A stretch of DNA of 64,000 nucleotides from Streptomyces iakyrus (GCF_000717055.1 NZ_JNXI01000001.1:496001-560000); one strand, 5' to 3'; positions 1-8,790 are shown, counted from the stretch's first letter. Numbers and translations: made by a program. Notes: a model not told the origin generated them from the letters alone.

Positions 1-466
1 CCGCCTCCCGGCCCATCGGCGCGGACAGCAGCACCGTGTGCGGGCCGTGGGCGACGTCGCCGACGGGCCCGTACGGCAGGGTGGTGGCCGGGCCGCCGTC
101 CAGCGGGACGGCACGGGCCCAGGTGCGGCGCAGGCTCGCCTGCCCCACGGTGCTGATCGCCAGGACCTCGCCGTCGGGAGTCCAGCCGCGCACCTGCGTC
201 TTGAGACTCCCCCAGTACGTCAGCCGCTTGGCCGGACCGCCGTCGACCGGGGCGACGAGCACCTCAGGGGCGCCGTCTCTGGTGGAGGTCCAGGCGACCG
301 TGGTGCCGTCGGGCGAGATGCGGGGGTGGGTCACCGGCATGTTGTCGGCGCTGACCCGCCAGGCCCGGCTGCCGTCGAGCGGGGCGAGCCACACGTCGTC
401 CTCGGCGGTGAAGGCGACCAGGTCGCCGTGCACATGGGGGAACCGGAGGTAAGCAGACGATGTCAC
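1..466 (-). CDS. Tricorn-like S41 family peptidase, N-terminal part (cut by window edge)
   Basis: Only the first 155 or so residues lie in the window; the rest runs off the left edge. The protein begins MTSSAYLRFPHVHGDLVAFT and continues with repeated beta-propeller-type segments (DDVWLAPLDG, ISPDGTTVAWTST, WTPDGEVLAIST). This is how the N-terminal propeller of tricorn protease homologues starts (known of the family). The propeller would filter peptides produced by other proteases, while the catalytic S41 domain lies outside the window. I chose the GTG at 464-466 because a TAGGGT box sits six bases upstream and no good ribosome site is visible, so the mRNA may be leaderless. WD40-like or TolB-like proteins are the alternative, but the HGD..AF..DDVW opening favours tricorn. 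Confidence 0.8.
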   Translation of the reverse strand, partial: MTSSAYLRFPHVHGDLVAFTAEDDVWLAPLDGSRAWRVSADNMPVTHPRISPDGTTVAWTSTRDGAPEVLVAPVDGGPAKRLTYWGSLKTQVRGWTPDGEVLAISTVGQASLRRTWARAVPLDGGPATTLPYGPVGDVAHGPHTVLLSAPMGREA

Positions 467-472
467 CTGATC

Positions 473-478
473 ACCCTA
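473..478 (-). promoter_or_regulatory. Candidate -10 box for a leaderless transcript of the tricorn-like gene
   Basis: TAGGGT fits the TANNNT pattern of actinobacterial -10 elements and ends six bases before the GTG start, the spacing expected if transcription begins at the start codon. No convincing -35 hexamer is visible. Inference from pattern only. Confidence 0.35.
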
Positions 479-511
479 TGCAGGGACGACGCCGCGCGGA
501 CAGGGTTCGGA

Positions 512-1057
512 TCACTTGCCCTCGACGGGGCGGCAGTCCGGATACTGCTCGCACCAGATGGTCTGGGTGACGGTCACCGTGACGGTCGGACCGGGCTGCC
601 CGGCCGGCGGCCCGCCGACGGGGGGCGGGCTGGTGGAGTTGCAGTCGCCGAGCCCGTCGACCTCGAACCACACCTTGCCGTCCACCTTGGCGGTGATCTT
701 CCCGCGCACACAGGCCCCGTCCACCGCGTGGGTGACCTTGCCGTCGACGGTGATCTCCTTGCCGTCGTCGGTCTCGCCCTCGCAGTCGACGGTCGCGACG
801 GTCCGCTCACGCGCCGAGGGTGACGACTTCCCGCCGCTCTCCCCGTAGGAGGCGGTGCAGGTGAGCCAACGCACGCCCGCCTTCTGCCGGTTGAGCTCTT
901 TGGTCACGGTCTCGTCGGTGGTGTACGCGACGGACGCCGAGCTGATGCTGCCCGGCTCGCAGGCGACGGCGCCGCCCACCGCCACCGCGGCGAACGCCGC
1001 CGCGACCGCCACGCGCCGCCCGCGCGGCCCCAGTCGATTCCTCGTCGAAGCCCCCAT
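512..1057 (-). CDS. Putative secreted lipoprotein, DUF4333-like
   Basis: The protein has 181 residues. It has an Arg-rich N-terminus, a hydrophobic stretch at about residues 16-32 and a lipobox-like AVAC with Cys33, so it is probably a lipid-anchored exported protein. The mature part has four further cysteines in the central region and a Lys/Asp/Gly-rich segment (GKEITVDGKVTHAVDG, GKITAKVDGKVWFEVDG) like DUF4333 proteins, followed by a Pro/Gly/Thr-rich linker and a short Cys-containing tail. No enzyme motif is visible, so the function is unknown. The gene stands alone between the protease fragment and a VOC gene on the same strand. The family assignment rests on pattern recognition and is moderate. 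Confidence 0.6.
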   Translation of the reverse strand: MGASTRNRLGPRGRRVAVAAAFAAVAVGGAVACEPGSISSASVAYTTDETVTKELNRQKAGVRWLTCTASYGESGGKSSPSARERTVATVDCEGETDDGKEITVDGKVTHAVDGACVRGKITAKVDGKVWFEVDGLGDCNSTSPPPVGGPPAGQPGPTVTVTVTQTIWCEQYPDCRPVEGK

Positions 1058-1106
1058 GGAGGGGAGCCTGCCACTGACGGAGGCCGCGCGGTAGGGCGCA
1101 AAGGCG

Positions 1107-1499
1107 TCAGCCGCGCAGCAGCAGCCACTCCTGGAGCTCCACCAAGTTGCCCTCGGGGTCCTTGAGATGCGCCACCCGCATCCGGTCCGTCATGGGCACC
1201 GGCCCGTGCAGCACCGTGGCCCCGCGCATCGTGATCTCCTCGCAGTACGCGTCCAGCCCGTCCACCCGCAGCACCACGAGGGAGCGGTGGCCCTCGGCCG
1301 TATCGCCCAGTTCGTCGAGCACCTCGGCCATCATCGACCGGTGCTGCAACGCGATCCCCGCGGAACCGACAGCGGGGCTGAACTTCTCGTACGGACCGTC
1401 CGCCGCCCCCGACTGCGGTTTGAGGCCGAGGACCTCGCCGTAGAAGCGGTAACAAGCGGCGAAGTCGGTCACCAGCAGACGAACCTGTGCGAGCTCCAT
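1107..1499 (-). CDS. VOC (glyoxalase/bleomycin-resistance-like) family protein
   Basis: The protein has 130 residues and a single vicinal-oxygen-chelate fold. The N-terminal beta strand with FYGEVLGL is the usual first module, and the C-terminal VAHLKDPEGNLVELQEW is the usual metal-ligand-bearing end (Glu in NLVELQE). Such proteins are metal-dependent lyases, dioxygenases or drug-binding proteins; the substrate cannot be read from sequence. The ATG at 1497-1499 is preceded by GGAGG. It starts 16 bp after rsmE ends and is probably the last gene of a three-gene run with rsmE and the flavin oxidoreductase. Confidence 0.8.
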   Translation of the reverse strand: MELAQVRLLVTDFAACYRFYGEVLGLKPQSGAADGPYEKFSPAVGSAGIALQHRSMMAEVLDELGDTAEGHRSLVVLRVDGLDAYCEEITMRGATVLHGPVPMTDRMRVAHLKDPEGNLVELQEWLLLRG

Positions 1500-1515
1500 G
1501 GTGCCTCCAGGGGAA

Positions 1516-2256
1516 TCAGGACCAGCGTCCGGTGCGTGCCAGGAGCACGGCCGCTGCGGCCGTCCCGGCAGTCGATGTGCGCAGCACACTGCGCCCCAGG
1601 CGGTACGCCTGCGCCCCCGCCTCCTCGAACAGCGCCAGCTCCTCCGGCGCCACGCCCCCCTCGGGCCCCACGACCAGCACGATCTCGCCGGTGGCCGGCA
1701 GTTCGGCCGTGGCCAGCGGCGCGTCCCCGCTCTCGTGCAGCACGGCGGCGAAGTCCGCCCCGGCCAGCAGGGCGGCGACCTGTCTGGTCGTCGCCGCCTC
1801 CGCGACCTCCGGGAAGCGCACCCGGCGGGACTGCTTGCCGGCCTCCCGAGCCGTCGCCCGCCACTTGCCCAGCGCCTTGACCCCGCGGTCACCCTTCCAC
1901 TGCGTGATGCAGCGCGCCGCCGCCCACGGCACGATCGCGTCGACGCCGGTCTCGGTCATCGTCTCGACAGCGAGCTCTCCCCGGTCGCCCTTGGGCAGTG
2001 CCTGGACGACCGTGACCCGGGGCTCCTGCGCGGGCTCCTCGGACACCGAGTCCAGCTGGAGGATCAGCCGGTCCTTGCCTTCCGTGTCGAGCACGACGCA
2101 GTCCGCCCAGCGGCCCGCCCCGTCCGTGAGGACGACGTCCTCTCCGGCACGCAGGCGCTTCACGGAGACGGCGTGCCGCCCCTCCGGCCCGTCGAGGACG
2201 TACCGGCCGCCACCGCCCGCGTCGAAGTGCTCGACCACGAACACCGGCGCGGTCAC
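1516..2256 (-). CDS. rsmE: 16S rRNA (uracil(1498)-N(3))-methyltransferase RsmE
   Basis: The protein has 246 residues, normal for RsmE, the SPOUT-family enzyme that methylates N3 of U1498 in the 30S decoding region using S-adenosylmethionine. An N-terminal PUA-like part (FVVEHFDAG, HAVSVKRLRAGEDVVLTDG) is followed by the SPOUT domain with VVGPEGGVAPEE and the trefoil-knot signature LGRSVLRTSTAG near the C-terminus. The GTG at 2254-2256 overlaps the stop of the upstream oxidoreductase gene in a GTGA arrangement, which decides the start and suggests translational coupling. In many bacteria rsmE lies next to dnaJ/hrcA, as it nearly does here. Confidence 0.93.
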   Translation of the reverse strand: MTAPVFVVEHFDAGGGGRYVLDGPEGRHAVSVKRLRAGEDVVLTDGAGRWADCVVLDTEGKDRLILQLDSVSEEPAQEPRVTVVQALPKGDRGELAVETMTETGVDAIVPWAAARCITQWKGDRGVKALGKWRATAREAGKQSRRVRFPEVAEAATTRQVAALLAGADFAAVLHESGDAPLATAELPATGEIVLVVGPEGGVAPEELALFEEAGAQAYRLGRSVLRTSTAGTAAAAVLLARTGRWS

Positions 2257-3326
2257 AGCACGCCACCTCCCGACAACGCGGCCCGGGCGGCTGCCAGTTC
2301 CCCGGCCAGCACCTCGACCAGCTGCCCGGCGGGCAGCTCCCGCGCCATGCGGTGCCCCTGCCCGGCCCACAGCGCCATGCCCTGTGCGTCACCGGCCTTG
2401 GCGGCGGCCTTGCGCAGCGGCGAGGTGAGGTGGTGGATCTCCGGGTAGGCGGGGGGCGCGTACGGGCCGTGCTCGCGCAGGAACCGGTTGACGAGACCGC
2501 GCGCGGGTCGCCCGGAGAACGCCCGGGTCAGCTCCGTGCGGACGAACAGGGGGTTGGTCAGGGCCCGCTTGTGCAGGGCGTTCGCGCCCGACTCGTGCGT
2601 GGCGAGGAAGGCGGTGCCCAGCTGGGCGGCGCTCGCGCCCGCGGCGAGCACACCGGCGATCTGGCTGCCGCGCATGATGCCGCCGGCGGCGACGATCGGG
2701 ATGCCGACGGCCTCGCGGACCTGGGCGATCAGCGACAGCAGCCCCAGGCCGGAGCCGTCCGTCTCGGGGATGTCCCGGTGGGTGCCCTGGTGGCCGCCGG
2801 CCTCGATGCCCTGGGCGATGACCGCGTCCGCGCCCGCCCGCTCCACGGCCCGGGCCTCGTCGGGGGTGGTCGCGGCGGCCAGGACGAAGGTGCCGACGCG
2901 GTGCAGGGCGTCGACGACCTCACGGCTCGGGACGCCGAAGTGGAACGACACCACCGGTACGGGGTTGTCGCGCAGCACCACGAGCTTGGCCTCGAAGCCG
3001 TCGTCGCGTCCGCTGTCCGGGTCGCCGAGCTCGGCCTCGTACCAGGTGGCCTCGCCGGCCAGCTGGTGGGCGTAGACGTCGACGGCGGCCGGGTCGGCGT
3101 ACTCCGGCTGCGGCATGAAGACGTTGACGCCGAAGGGCCTGGTGGTGAGGCTCCGGAGCTGCTTGATCTCCTGGTACATCCCGTCGGCGGTCTTGTACCC
3201 GGCGGCGAGGAATCCGAGCCCGCCCGCCTCGCACACGGCCGCGGCGAGCTGCGGCACGGAGACGCCGCCCGCCATGGGGGCCTGCACGATCGGGAGGGGG
3301 AAGAGATCGGTCAGTGCGGAGGACAT
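2253..3326 (-). CDS. NAD(P)H-dependent flavin oxidoreductase, nitronate monooxygenase-like
   Basis: The protein has 357 residues and an FMN-binding TIM barrel. It opens with the nitronate monooxygenase/2-nitropropane dioxygenase signature (PIVQAPMAGGVSVPQLAAAV, AGGLGFLAAGYKT) and carries the mid-protein glycine-rich FMN-phosphate segments (IAQGIEAGGHQGTH, PIVAAGGIM, GASAAQLGTAF). Members oxidise alkyl nitronates or act as related flavin reductases in the cytosol; the true substrate is not known from sequence. The 3' end overlaps rsmE by four bases. Upstream lies an extra copy of the dnaJ2 tail. Confidence 0.85.
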   Translation of the reverse strand: MSSALTDLFPLPIVQAPMAGGVSVPQLAAAVCEAGGLGFLAAGYKTADGMYQEIKQLRSLTTRPFGVNVFMPQPEYADPAAVDVYAHQLAGEATWYEAELGDPDSGRDDGFEAKLVVLRDNPVPVVSFHFGVPSREVVDALHRVGTFVLAAATTPDEARAVERAGADAVIAQGIEAGGHQGTHRDIPETDGSGLGLLSLIAQVREAVGIPIVAAGGIMRGSQIAGVLAAGASAAQLGTAFLATHESGANALHKRALTNPLFVRTELTRAFSGRPARGLVNRFLREHGPYAPPAYPEIHHLTSPLRKAAAKAGDAQGMALWAGQGHRMARELPAGQLVEVLAGELAAARAALSGGGVL

Positions 3327-3401
3327 GACCGCATGTTGTCACGTCCTCCGAACAACCCCGAAACCGGCCTGCCGACTGGCATAGACCAGAAGCACGCGCG
3401 C

Positions 3402-3460
3402 CGTCAGCGCCCGTTGAACGCATCCCTCAACCGCGAGAACAACCCCTGCTGCCCGGGCTG
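3402..3460 (-). repeat. Extra copy of the dnaJ2 3' end (59 bp, one mismatch)
   Basis: Bases 3402-3460 match 3516-3574, the last codons and stop of dnaJ2 plus two bases, at 58 of 59 positions with a period of 114 bp. Read in the gene direction the copy would encode [18 protein letters not shown] and a TGA stop, the same as the real C-terminus except Lys to Arg. It has no start codon or body, so it is a detached tail in the gap between dnaJ2 and the flavin oxidoreductase. Confidence 0.95.
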
Positions 3461-3471
3461 ACCGTGCCTGC

Positions 3472-3489
3472 CCGGGGGACGACCCCCGG
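3472..3489 (-). terminator. Hairpin between the two dnaJ2 tail copies
   Basis: CCGGGGG and CCCCCGG form a perfect 7-bp stem with loop ACGA, 28 bp past the dnaJ2 stop. There is no T-run, as is usual for Streptomyces terminators. It probably ends hrcA-dnaJ2 transcripts. Confidence 0.55.
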
Positions 3490-3517
3490 ACCCCCGGCAG
3501 CGGCCGGACCGCTCGCG

Positions 3518-4654
3518 TCAGCGCCCGTTGAACGCATCCTTCAACCGCGAGAACAACCCCTGCTGCCCGGGCTGGAACTGCCCCGTGGGGCGTTCCTCGC
3601 CGCGGAGTTTGGAGAGCTCGCGCAGCAGGCGTTCCTGCTCGGGGTCGAGCTTGGTCGGGGTCTGGACCTCGACGTGGACGATGAGGTCGCCGCGTCCGCC
3701 GCCGCGCAGGTGCGTGACGCCCCGGCCGTGCAGCGGGATCGACTGGCCGGACTGGGTGCCCGGGCGGATGTCGACCTCCTCCATGCCGTCGAGCGTCTCC
3801 AGCGGCACCTTCGTGCCGAGGGCCGCCGCCGTCATGGGGATCGTCACCGTGCAGTGCAGGTCGTCGCCGCGCCGCTGGAACGTGCTGTGCGGCAGCTCGT
3901 GGATCTCGACGTAGAGGTCACCGGCCGGACCGCCGCCGGGTCCGACCTCGCCCTCGCCGGCGAGCTGGATCCGCGTGCCGTTGTCGACACCGGCCGGGAT
4001 CTTGACGGTGAGCGTGCGGCGGGACCGGACGCGGCCGTCGCCCGCGCACTCCGGACACGGGGTCGGCACGACCGTGCCGAAACCCTGGCACTGCGGGCAC
4101 GGGCGGGACGTCATGACCTGACCCAGGAAGGACCGGGTCACCTGCGAGACCTCACCGCGGCCGCGGCACATGTCACACGTCTGGGCGGAGGTGCCCGGGG
4201 CCGCGCCCTCACCGCTGCACGTGTTGCAGACGACGGCCGTGTCGACCTGGATGTCCTTCGTCGTACCGAAGGCCGCCTCGTCGAGCTCGACCTCGATGCG
4301 GATCATGGCGTCCTGGCCGCGGCGGGTGCGCGAGCGCGGTCCGCGCTGCGACGCCGTGCCGAAGAACGCGTCCATGATGTCCGAGAAGTTCCCGAACCCG
4401 CCGGCTCCGAAGCCGCCCGCGCCGCCGCCACCGGCCTGCGAGAGCGGGTCGCCGCCGAGGTCGTAGACCTGCTTCTTCTGCGGGTCCGACAGCACCTCGT
4501 AAGCGGCGTTGATCTCCTTGAACCGCTCCTGGGTCTTCGGATCGGGGTTGACGTCCGGGTGCAGCTCGCGCGCGAGCCGCCGGAAGGCCTTCTTGATCTC
4601 TTCCTGCGACGCGTCGCGGCGCACGCCGAGTACGGCGTAGTAGTCCGTGGCCAC
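3518..4654 (-). CDS. dnaJ2: Chaperone protein DnaJ (DnaJ2, of the hrcA operon)
   Basis: The protein has 378 residues. The J domain (residues 1-70) contains the HPD tripeptide that stimulates DnaK ATPase. A Gly-rich linker (about 75-100) is followed by a zinc domain with four intact CxxCxGxG repeats ([32 protein letters not shown]), then the C-terminal substrate-binding domains with VPLETLDG and [15 protein letters not shown]. Streptomyces has two DnaJ proteins (established knowledge); this is the one co-transcribed with hrcA, so it should be induced by heat through HrcA/CIRCE. The GTG start overlaps the hrcA stop by one base (TAGTG). Oddity: its last 59 bp are repeated downstream. Confidence 0.96.
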   Translation of the reverse strand: MATDYYAVLGVRRDASQEEIKKAFRRLARELHPDVNPDPKTQERFKEINAAYEVLSDPQKKQVYDLGGDPLSQAGGGGAGGFGAGGFGNFSDIMDAFFGTASQRGPRSRTRRGQDAMIRIEVELDEAAFGTTKDIQVDTAVVCNTCSGEGAAPGTSAQTCDMCRGRGEVSQVTRSFLGQVMTSRPCPQCQGFGTVVPTPCPECAGDGRVRSRRTLTVKIPAGVDNGTRIQLAGEGEVGPGGGPAGDLYVEIHELPHSTFQRRGDDLHCTVTIPMTAAALGTKVPLETLDGMEEVDIRPGTQSGQSIPLHGRGVTHLRGGGRGDLIVHVEVQTPTKLDPEQERLLRELSKLRGEERPTGQFQPGQQGLFSRLKDAFNGR

Positions 4655-5670
4655 TACGACTCCGCCAGGATCTGTCCGACGTACCGTGCCACTGCGCGTA
4701 CCGCTCCCATCGTTCCCGGGTAGTCCATGCGGGTCGGTCCGACCACGCCGAGCTTGGCGACTGCCTCGCCGCCCGAACCGTAGCCGACCGACACGACGGA
4801 CGTGGAGTTGAGTCCTTCGTGGGCGTTCTCGTGACCGATCCGTACGGTCACGCCCGGATCCTTCGCCTCGCCGAGCAGCTTGAGGAGCACGACCTGCTCC
4901 TCCAGCGCCTCCAGCACCGGCCGGATCGTGAGGGGGAAGTCATGCCCGAAGCGGGTCAGATTGGCGGTGCCGCCGATCATCAGCCGCTCCTCGTTCTCCT
5001 CGACGAGCGTCTCCAGGAGTGTGGAGAGCACCGTGGAGACCGTACCCCGGTCCTCGTGCTCGAACGCCTCCGGGAGATCCTCCACCAGACTCGGCACATC
5101 CGCGAAACGGCGGTTCGCCACGCGGCTGTTGAGCCGCGCGCGCAGATCCGCGAGCGAGGCGTCGCCGAAGGGCGCCGGGCAGTCGACCACCCGCTGCTCG
5201 ACCCGCCCGGTGTCCGTGATCAGCACGAGCATCACCCGCGCGGGCGCCAGGGAGAGCAACTCCACGTGCCGCACGGTCGAGCGCGTCAGCGACGGGTACT
5301 GCACGACGGCGACCTGGCGCGTGAGCTGCGCGAGCAGCCGTACCGTGCGCGCCACGACGTCGTCGAGGTCGACGGCGCCCTCGAGGAAGTTCTGGATCGC
5401 GCGCCGCTCGGGCGCGGTCATCGGCTTGACCCCGGCGAGCTTGTCGACGAACAGCCGGTAGCCCTTGTCGGTGGGGATGCGCCCGGCGCTCGTGTGCGGC
5501 TGGGCGATGTACCCCTCGTCCTCCAGGGCCGCCATGTCGTTGCGGACGGTGGCCGGGGAGACGCCGAGGCTGTGCCGCTCGGTGAGGGCCTTGGAGCCCA
5601 CCGGCTCCTCGGTGCCGACGTAGTCCTGGACGATGGCGCGCAGCACCTGAAGCCTGCGTTCACTGAGCAT
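4654..5670 (-). CDS. hrcA: Heat-inducible transcriptional repressor HrcA
   Basis: The protein has 338 residues, normal for HrcA. It has an N-terminal winged helix ([20 protein letters not shown], then [20 protein letters not shown]), a GAF-like middle and a C-terminal dimerisation part. HrcA binds CIRCE operators and represses chaperone genes until heat shock titrates GroEL, which it needs for folding. The ATG at 5668-5670 has GGAGG eight bases upstream. A perfect CIRCE lies 48 bp before the start, so hrcA-dnaJ2 should be autoregulated. Confidence 0.97.
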   Translation of the reverse strand: MLSERRLQVLRAIVQDYVGTEEPVGSKALTERHSLGVSPATVRNDMAALEDEGYIAQPHTSAGRIPTDKGYRLFVDKLAGVKPMTAPERRAIQNFLEGAVDLDDVVARTVRLLAQLTRQVAVVQYPSLTRSTVRHVELLSLAPARVMLVLITDTGRVEQRVVDCPAPFGDASLADLRARLNSRVANRRFADVPSLVEDLPEAFEHEDRGTVSTVLSTLLETLVEENEERLMIGGTANLTRFGHDFPLTIRPVLEALEEQVVLLKLLGEAKDPGVTVRIGHENAHEGLNSTSVVSVGYGSGGEAVAKLGVVGPTRMDYPGTMGAVRAVARYVGQILAES

Positions 5671-5717
5671 CGCGCACACCTCCAGATGTCTCCGCCTGCT
5701 TGCCCTGCCGGTCCGGC

Positions 5718-5744
5718 CTGGCACTCTGCGTGTGCGAGTGCCAG
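5718..5744. promoter_or_regulatory. CIRCE operator (HrcA binding site)
   Basis: CTGGCACTC, nine spacer bases, then GAGTGCCAG: a perfect 9-bp inverted repeat with the invariant GCACTC-N9-GAGTGC core (classical ends TTAGCACTC). It lies upstream of hrcA on the minus strand and about 97 bp before the divergent MBL gene. Confidence 0.95.
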
Positions 5745-5840
5745 CATTCCCCGGCCCAGTGTACGGCGGTGGGGTACACCCCCGGCAAGGCTGGTCGGCG
5801 GCGCTGTGCCCCGAGCCGGGTGCACCGCTAGCGTCGCGGT

Positions 5841-6572
5841 ATGACGGTGACTTGGGAAGACCTCGGATGGGAACGGGTGGCCGCCGGTGTGGGGCGGTGC
5901 CGGCTGCCGGTGTGGGACTGCACGATCGGGCTGGTCGCCGGGGAGGGGGCAGTCCTCATGATCGACACGGGGTCGAGCCTCGCCGAGGGCGCGAAACTGG
6001 GCGCGCAGGCGCGAGCGCTCACCGGTCACCGTGTGACACATATCGCGCTGACCCACCCGCACTTCGACCATGTCTTCGGCACCGCGGCGCTCCCGGAGAC
6101 CGAGGTGTTCGGCGCGGTGGGCGTGGACGCGCTGCTGTCGCGGGCGCGGGACCGCGAGGAGCTGCGCGAGGACGGGGTGCGCCAGGGCCTGGCGGCGCCC
6201 ACGGCCCAGGAGGCGGCGGACCGGCTGGTCCCGCCCGGCCATCTGGTCTCCGGCGAGTGGACCCTCGACCTGGGCGGTGGCCGCCAGGTGCTGCTGGCGA
6301 ACGTCGGCCCGGGCCACACCGCGCACGACCTGGCGGTGCTGGTGCCGGGTGATCCGGAGGTGGTGTTCTGCGGCGACCTGGTCGAGGAGTCCGGGGAGCC
6401 CCAGGCGGGCCCCGACGCGGTGCCGTCGCACTGGCCGGCCGCCCTGGACCGGCTGCTCGACCTGGGCGGCGAGGACGCGCTGTACGTGCCCGGTCACGGA
6501 GCGGTGGTGGACGCGGCGTTCGTGCGGGCGCAACGGGACGCGCTGGCGGCGCGTTTCGGCGTGTCGCGGTGA
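5841..6572 (+). CDS. MBL-fold metallo-hydrolase
   Basis: The protein has 243 residues. The metallo-beta-lactamase fold is shown by IDTGSS (strand before the metal site), [10 protein letters not shown] (the HxHxDH dinuclear metal motif), [11 protein letters not shown] (third His), [11 protein letters not shown] (bridging Asp) and VPGHGAVVD (last His). All metal ligands of the family are present. Members hydrolyse diverse esters, lactones or thioesters; the substrate is unknown. There is no signal peptide, so it is cytosolic. No ribosome site is seen before the ATG, and TAGCGT at 5829-5834 ends six bases upstream, so the transcript may be leaderless. It is divergent from hrcA. Confidence 0.85.
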   Translation: MTVTWEDLGWERVAAGVGRCRLPVWDCTIGLVAGEGAVLMIDTGSSLAEGAKLGAQARALTGHRVTHIALTHPHFDHVFGTAALPETEVFGAVGVDALLSRARDREELREDGVRQGLAAPTAQEAADRLVPPGHLVSGEWTLDLGGGRQVLLANVGPGHTAHDLAVLVPGDPEVVFCGDLVEESGEPQAGPDAVPSHWPAALDRLLDLGGEDALYVPGHGAVVDAAFVRAQRDALAARFGVSR

Positions 6573-6590
6573 TCGCCGTTCACCTTCTCC

Positions 6591-6596
6591 TATCGT
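6591..6596 (+). promoter_or_regulatory. Candidate -10 box for a leaderless DUF3097 transcript
   Basis: TATCGT ends seven bases before the ATG at 6604, and no Shine-Dalgarno sequence is visible. The 31-bp gap after the MBL gene leaves room for a separate promoter. The -35 region is not convincing. Confidence 0.35.
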
Positions 6597-6603
6597 CATC
6601 CGA

Positions 6604-7407
6604 ATGCGCCAGTACTCCGCCGATCTGACCCCGCCGTGGAAGAAGCCGAAGCCGGTGCCCGAGGTCGCGGCGGAGCCGGGCCTGGTGGTGGAGGAGCCGG
6701 GGACCGGCTTCTGCGGCGCGGTGATCCGCTGTGAGGCGGGCACGGTGACGCTGGAGGACCGCTTCGGCAAGCACCGGGTGTTCCCGATGGAGCCGCGCGG
6801 CTTCCTGCTGGAGGGCAGGGTGGTGACCCTCGTCCGTCCCGCGCCGGGCGGCCCGGCACGTCCCACCCGCACGGCCTCCGGTTCGGTGGCAGTCCCCGGC
6901 GCACGCGCCCGTGTCGCCCGCGCCGGCCGCATCTACGTCGAGGGCCGCCACGACGCCGAGCTGGTGGAGAAGGTGTGGGGCGACGACCTGCGCATCGAGG
7001 GCGTGGTCGTGGAGTACCTGGAGGGCGTCGACGACCTGCCGTCGATCGTCTCCGATTTCGCCCCCGGCCCGGACGCGCGCCTGGGCGTCCTGGTGGACCA
7101 CCTCGTGCCCGGCTCGAAGGAGTGGCGCATCGCCCAGTCGGTGACGAGCGAGCACGCCCTGGTCGTCGGCCACCCGTACATCGACGTCTGGGAGGCGGTG
7201 AAGCCGTCGTCCCTGGGCATCGACGCCTGGCCCCGGATCCCGCGCGGCCAGGACTGGAAGACGGGCGTGTGCAGGGCCCTGGGCTGGCCGGACAACACGG
7301 GCGCGGCCTGGCAGCGGATCCTGTCCGGGGTCCACTCGTACAAGGACCTGGAGCCGGAGCTACTGGGCCGCGTGGAAGAACTGATCGACTTCGTCACGGC
7401 ACCCTAG
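6604..7407 (+). CDS. DUF3097 family protein
   Basis: The protein has 267 residues and matches the actinobacterial DUF3097 family as I recall it. Near the middle is a TOPRIM-like stretch (RIYVEGRHDAELVEKVWGDD, then a VVEYLEGVDDL run and LGVLVDHLVPGSKEW). The ExxxD and DxxxP pattern recalls the metal-binding acidic residues of primase/topoisomerase domains; that reading is inference. The N-terminus (YSADLTPPWKKPKPVPEV) is Pro/Lys-rich. The ATG at 6604 was chosen because it is the first start after the MBL stop, with conserved-looking residues directly behind it. Cellular role unknown. Confidence 0.8.
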   Translation: MRQYSADLTPPWKKPKPVPEVAAEPGLVVEEPGTGFCGAVIRCEAGTVTLEDRFGKHRVFPMEPRGFLLEGRVVTLVRPAPGGPARPTRTASGSVAVPGARARVARAGRIYVEGRHDAELVEKVWGDDLRIEGVVVEYLEGVDDLPSIVSDFAPGPDARLGVLVDHLVPGSKEWRIAQSVTSEHALVVGHPYIDVWEAVKPSSLGIDAWPRIPRGQDWKTGVCRALGWPDNTGAAWQRILSGVHSYKDLEPELLGRVEELIDFVTAP

Positions 7408-7436
7408 CTGCGGGCATGCGTGCCGCCAGGGGCGAT

Positions 7437-7482
7437 GGGGGTCCCCCCTGCTCGAGCGAAGCCGAGAGCTTGGGGGAGGGTG
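7437..7482. repeat. Streptomyces-type extragenic palindromic repeat, probable terminator
   Basis: A GGGGGTCCCCCC start, a CTCGAGCGAAGCCGAGAG core and a GGGGGAGG end form a stem between the C-run and G-run. I recognise this element from many Streptomyces intergenic regions (memory, not a search). It sits between the convergent DUF3097 and hemW genes and could end both transcripts. Confidence 0.7.
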
Positions 7483-7548
7483 GGCGCAGCGGCACCTCGT
7501 CGCGCCGAGTTGCGCAACGCCCCGCCCCCGGCACCCACCCCGAGCACC

Positions 7549-8790
7549 TCAGTCCACGAGGTCCCGAACAACCCCGTCCGCCAGCAACCGCCCCCGCAGC
7601 GTGAGCACGGCCCGACCCTCGTCGTACGGGCCCTTCTCCAGAAGTCCGTCCGACAGAGCCTTGCGGGAAGCAGCAAGCCCCTCCCCCCGCAGCAGCGACA
7701 ACGGCACCCCCTCCCGAAGCCGCAGCTCCAGCAGAATCCGCTCGACCCTCCGGTCCTCCTCCGACAGCACCTCACGCCCGGCCCCAGGCGACCTCCCCGA
7801 AGCCAGCGCCCCCGCATACGCCCCCGGATGCTTGACGTTCCACCACCGCACCCCGCCCACATGACTGTGCGCACCGGGCCCGGCCCCCCACCAGTCGGCC
7901 CCCCGCCAGTACAGCTCGTTATGCAGACACCGCCCGGCTTCCGAAGTCGCCCAGTTCGACACCTCGTACCACTCGAAGCCGGCACCCGAGAGCACCTCGT
8001 CCGCGATCAGGTACCGGTCGGCATGCACGTCGTCGTCGGTCATCGGCACCTCGCCGCGCCGGATCCGCCGTGCGAGCTGCGTCCCCTCCTCGACGATCAA
8101 CGCGTAGGCGCTCACATGGTCCGGCCCCGCCCCCAGCACCGCGTCCAGCGAGGCCCGCCAGTCGTCGTCGGACTCCCCCGGCGTGCCGTAGATCAGGTCG
8201 AGGTTCACGTGCTCGAACCCGGCGCCCCGGGCCTCCGCGACACACGCCTCGGGCCGCCCCGGCGTATGCGTGCGGTCCAGCACCTTCAGCACATGCTGCC
8301 GGGCGCTCTGCATCCCGAAGGAGATCCGGTTGAAGCCGCCCTCCCGCAGGGCCGCGAGATACGCCGGATCGACCGATTCCGGGTTGGCCTCCGTCGTGAT
8401 CTCGGCGTCCTCCGCGAGCCCGAACTCGTCCCGCACGGCCTTCAGCATCCGTACCAGGTCACCGGCGTCCAGCAGCGTGGGCGTGCCCCCGCCCACGAAC
8501 ACCGTCCGGACCGGCCGCGAGTCGTCGCCCAGCACCTTGCGCGCCAGCCGGATCTCGTCGGCCAGCGTCTCGGCGTAGTTGTCGCGGGAGGCGAGGACGC
8601 CGCCGGTGCCGCGCAGCTCGGTCGCGGTGTACGTGTTGAAGTCGCAGTAGCCGCAGCGGGTCGCGCAGTACGGGACGTGCAGGTAGAACCCGAGCGGGCG
8701 GTCGGCGGCCCCGGCGAGCGCGGACGCGGGCAGCGTGCCGTCGTCGGGGACGGGCTCGCCGTCGGGAAGTGCGGAAGGCATGCCCTCCAT
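7549..8790 (-). CDS. hemW: Radical SAM family haem chaperone HemW
   Basis: The protein has 413 residues. The radical SAM signature CATRCGYCDF (Cys42, Cys46, Cys49) binds a [4Fe-4S] cluster; GGGTPTLL, the SAM-binding NPES and the C-terminal HemN-type region with GPGAHSH follow. HemW was long annotated as oxygen-independent coproporphyrinogen oxidase but delivers haem to respiratory proteins (family knowledge). The HemW-type CxxxCxxC signature, with Y just before the cluster, supports HemW over HemN. The start could also be the internal ATG three codons later. It lies 18 bp after the SpoIIE-type phosphatase gene on the same strand. Confidence 0.88.
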   Translation of the reverse strand: MEGMPSALPDGEPVPDDGTLPASALAGAADRPLGFYLHVPYCATRCGYCDFNTYTATELRGTGGVLASRDNYAETLADEIRLARKVLGDDSRPVRTVFVGGGTPTLLDAGDLVRMLKAVRDEFGLAEDAEITTEANPESVDPAYLAALREGGFNRISFGMQSARQHVLKVLDRTHTPGRPEACVAEARGAGFEHVNLDLIYGTPGESDDDWRASLDAVLGAGPDHVSAYALIVEEGTQLARRIRRGEVPMTDDDVHADRYLIADEVLSGAGFEWYEVSNWATSEAGRCLHNELYWRGADWWGAGPGAHSHVGGVRWWNVKHPGAYAGALASGRSPGAGREVLSEEDRRVERILLELRLREGVPLSLLRGEGLAASRKALSDGLLEKGPYDEGRAVLTLRGRLLADGVVRDLVD

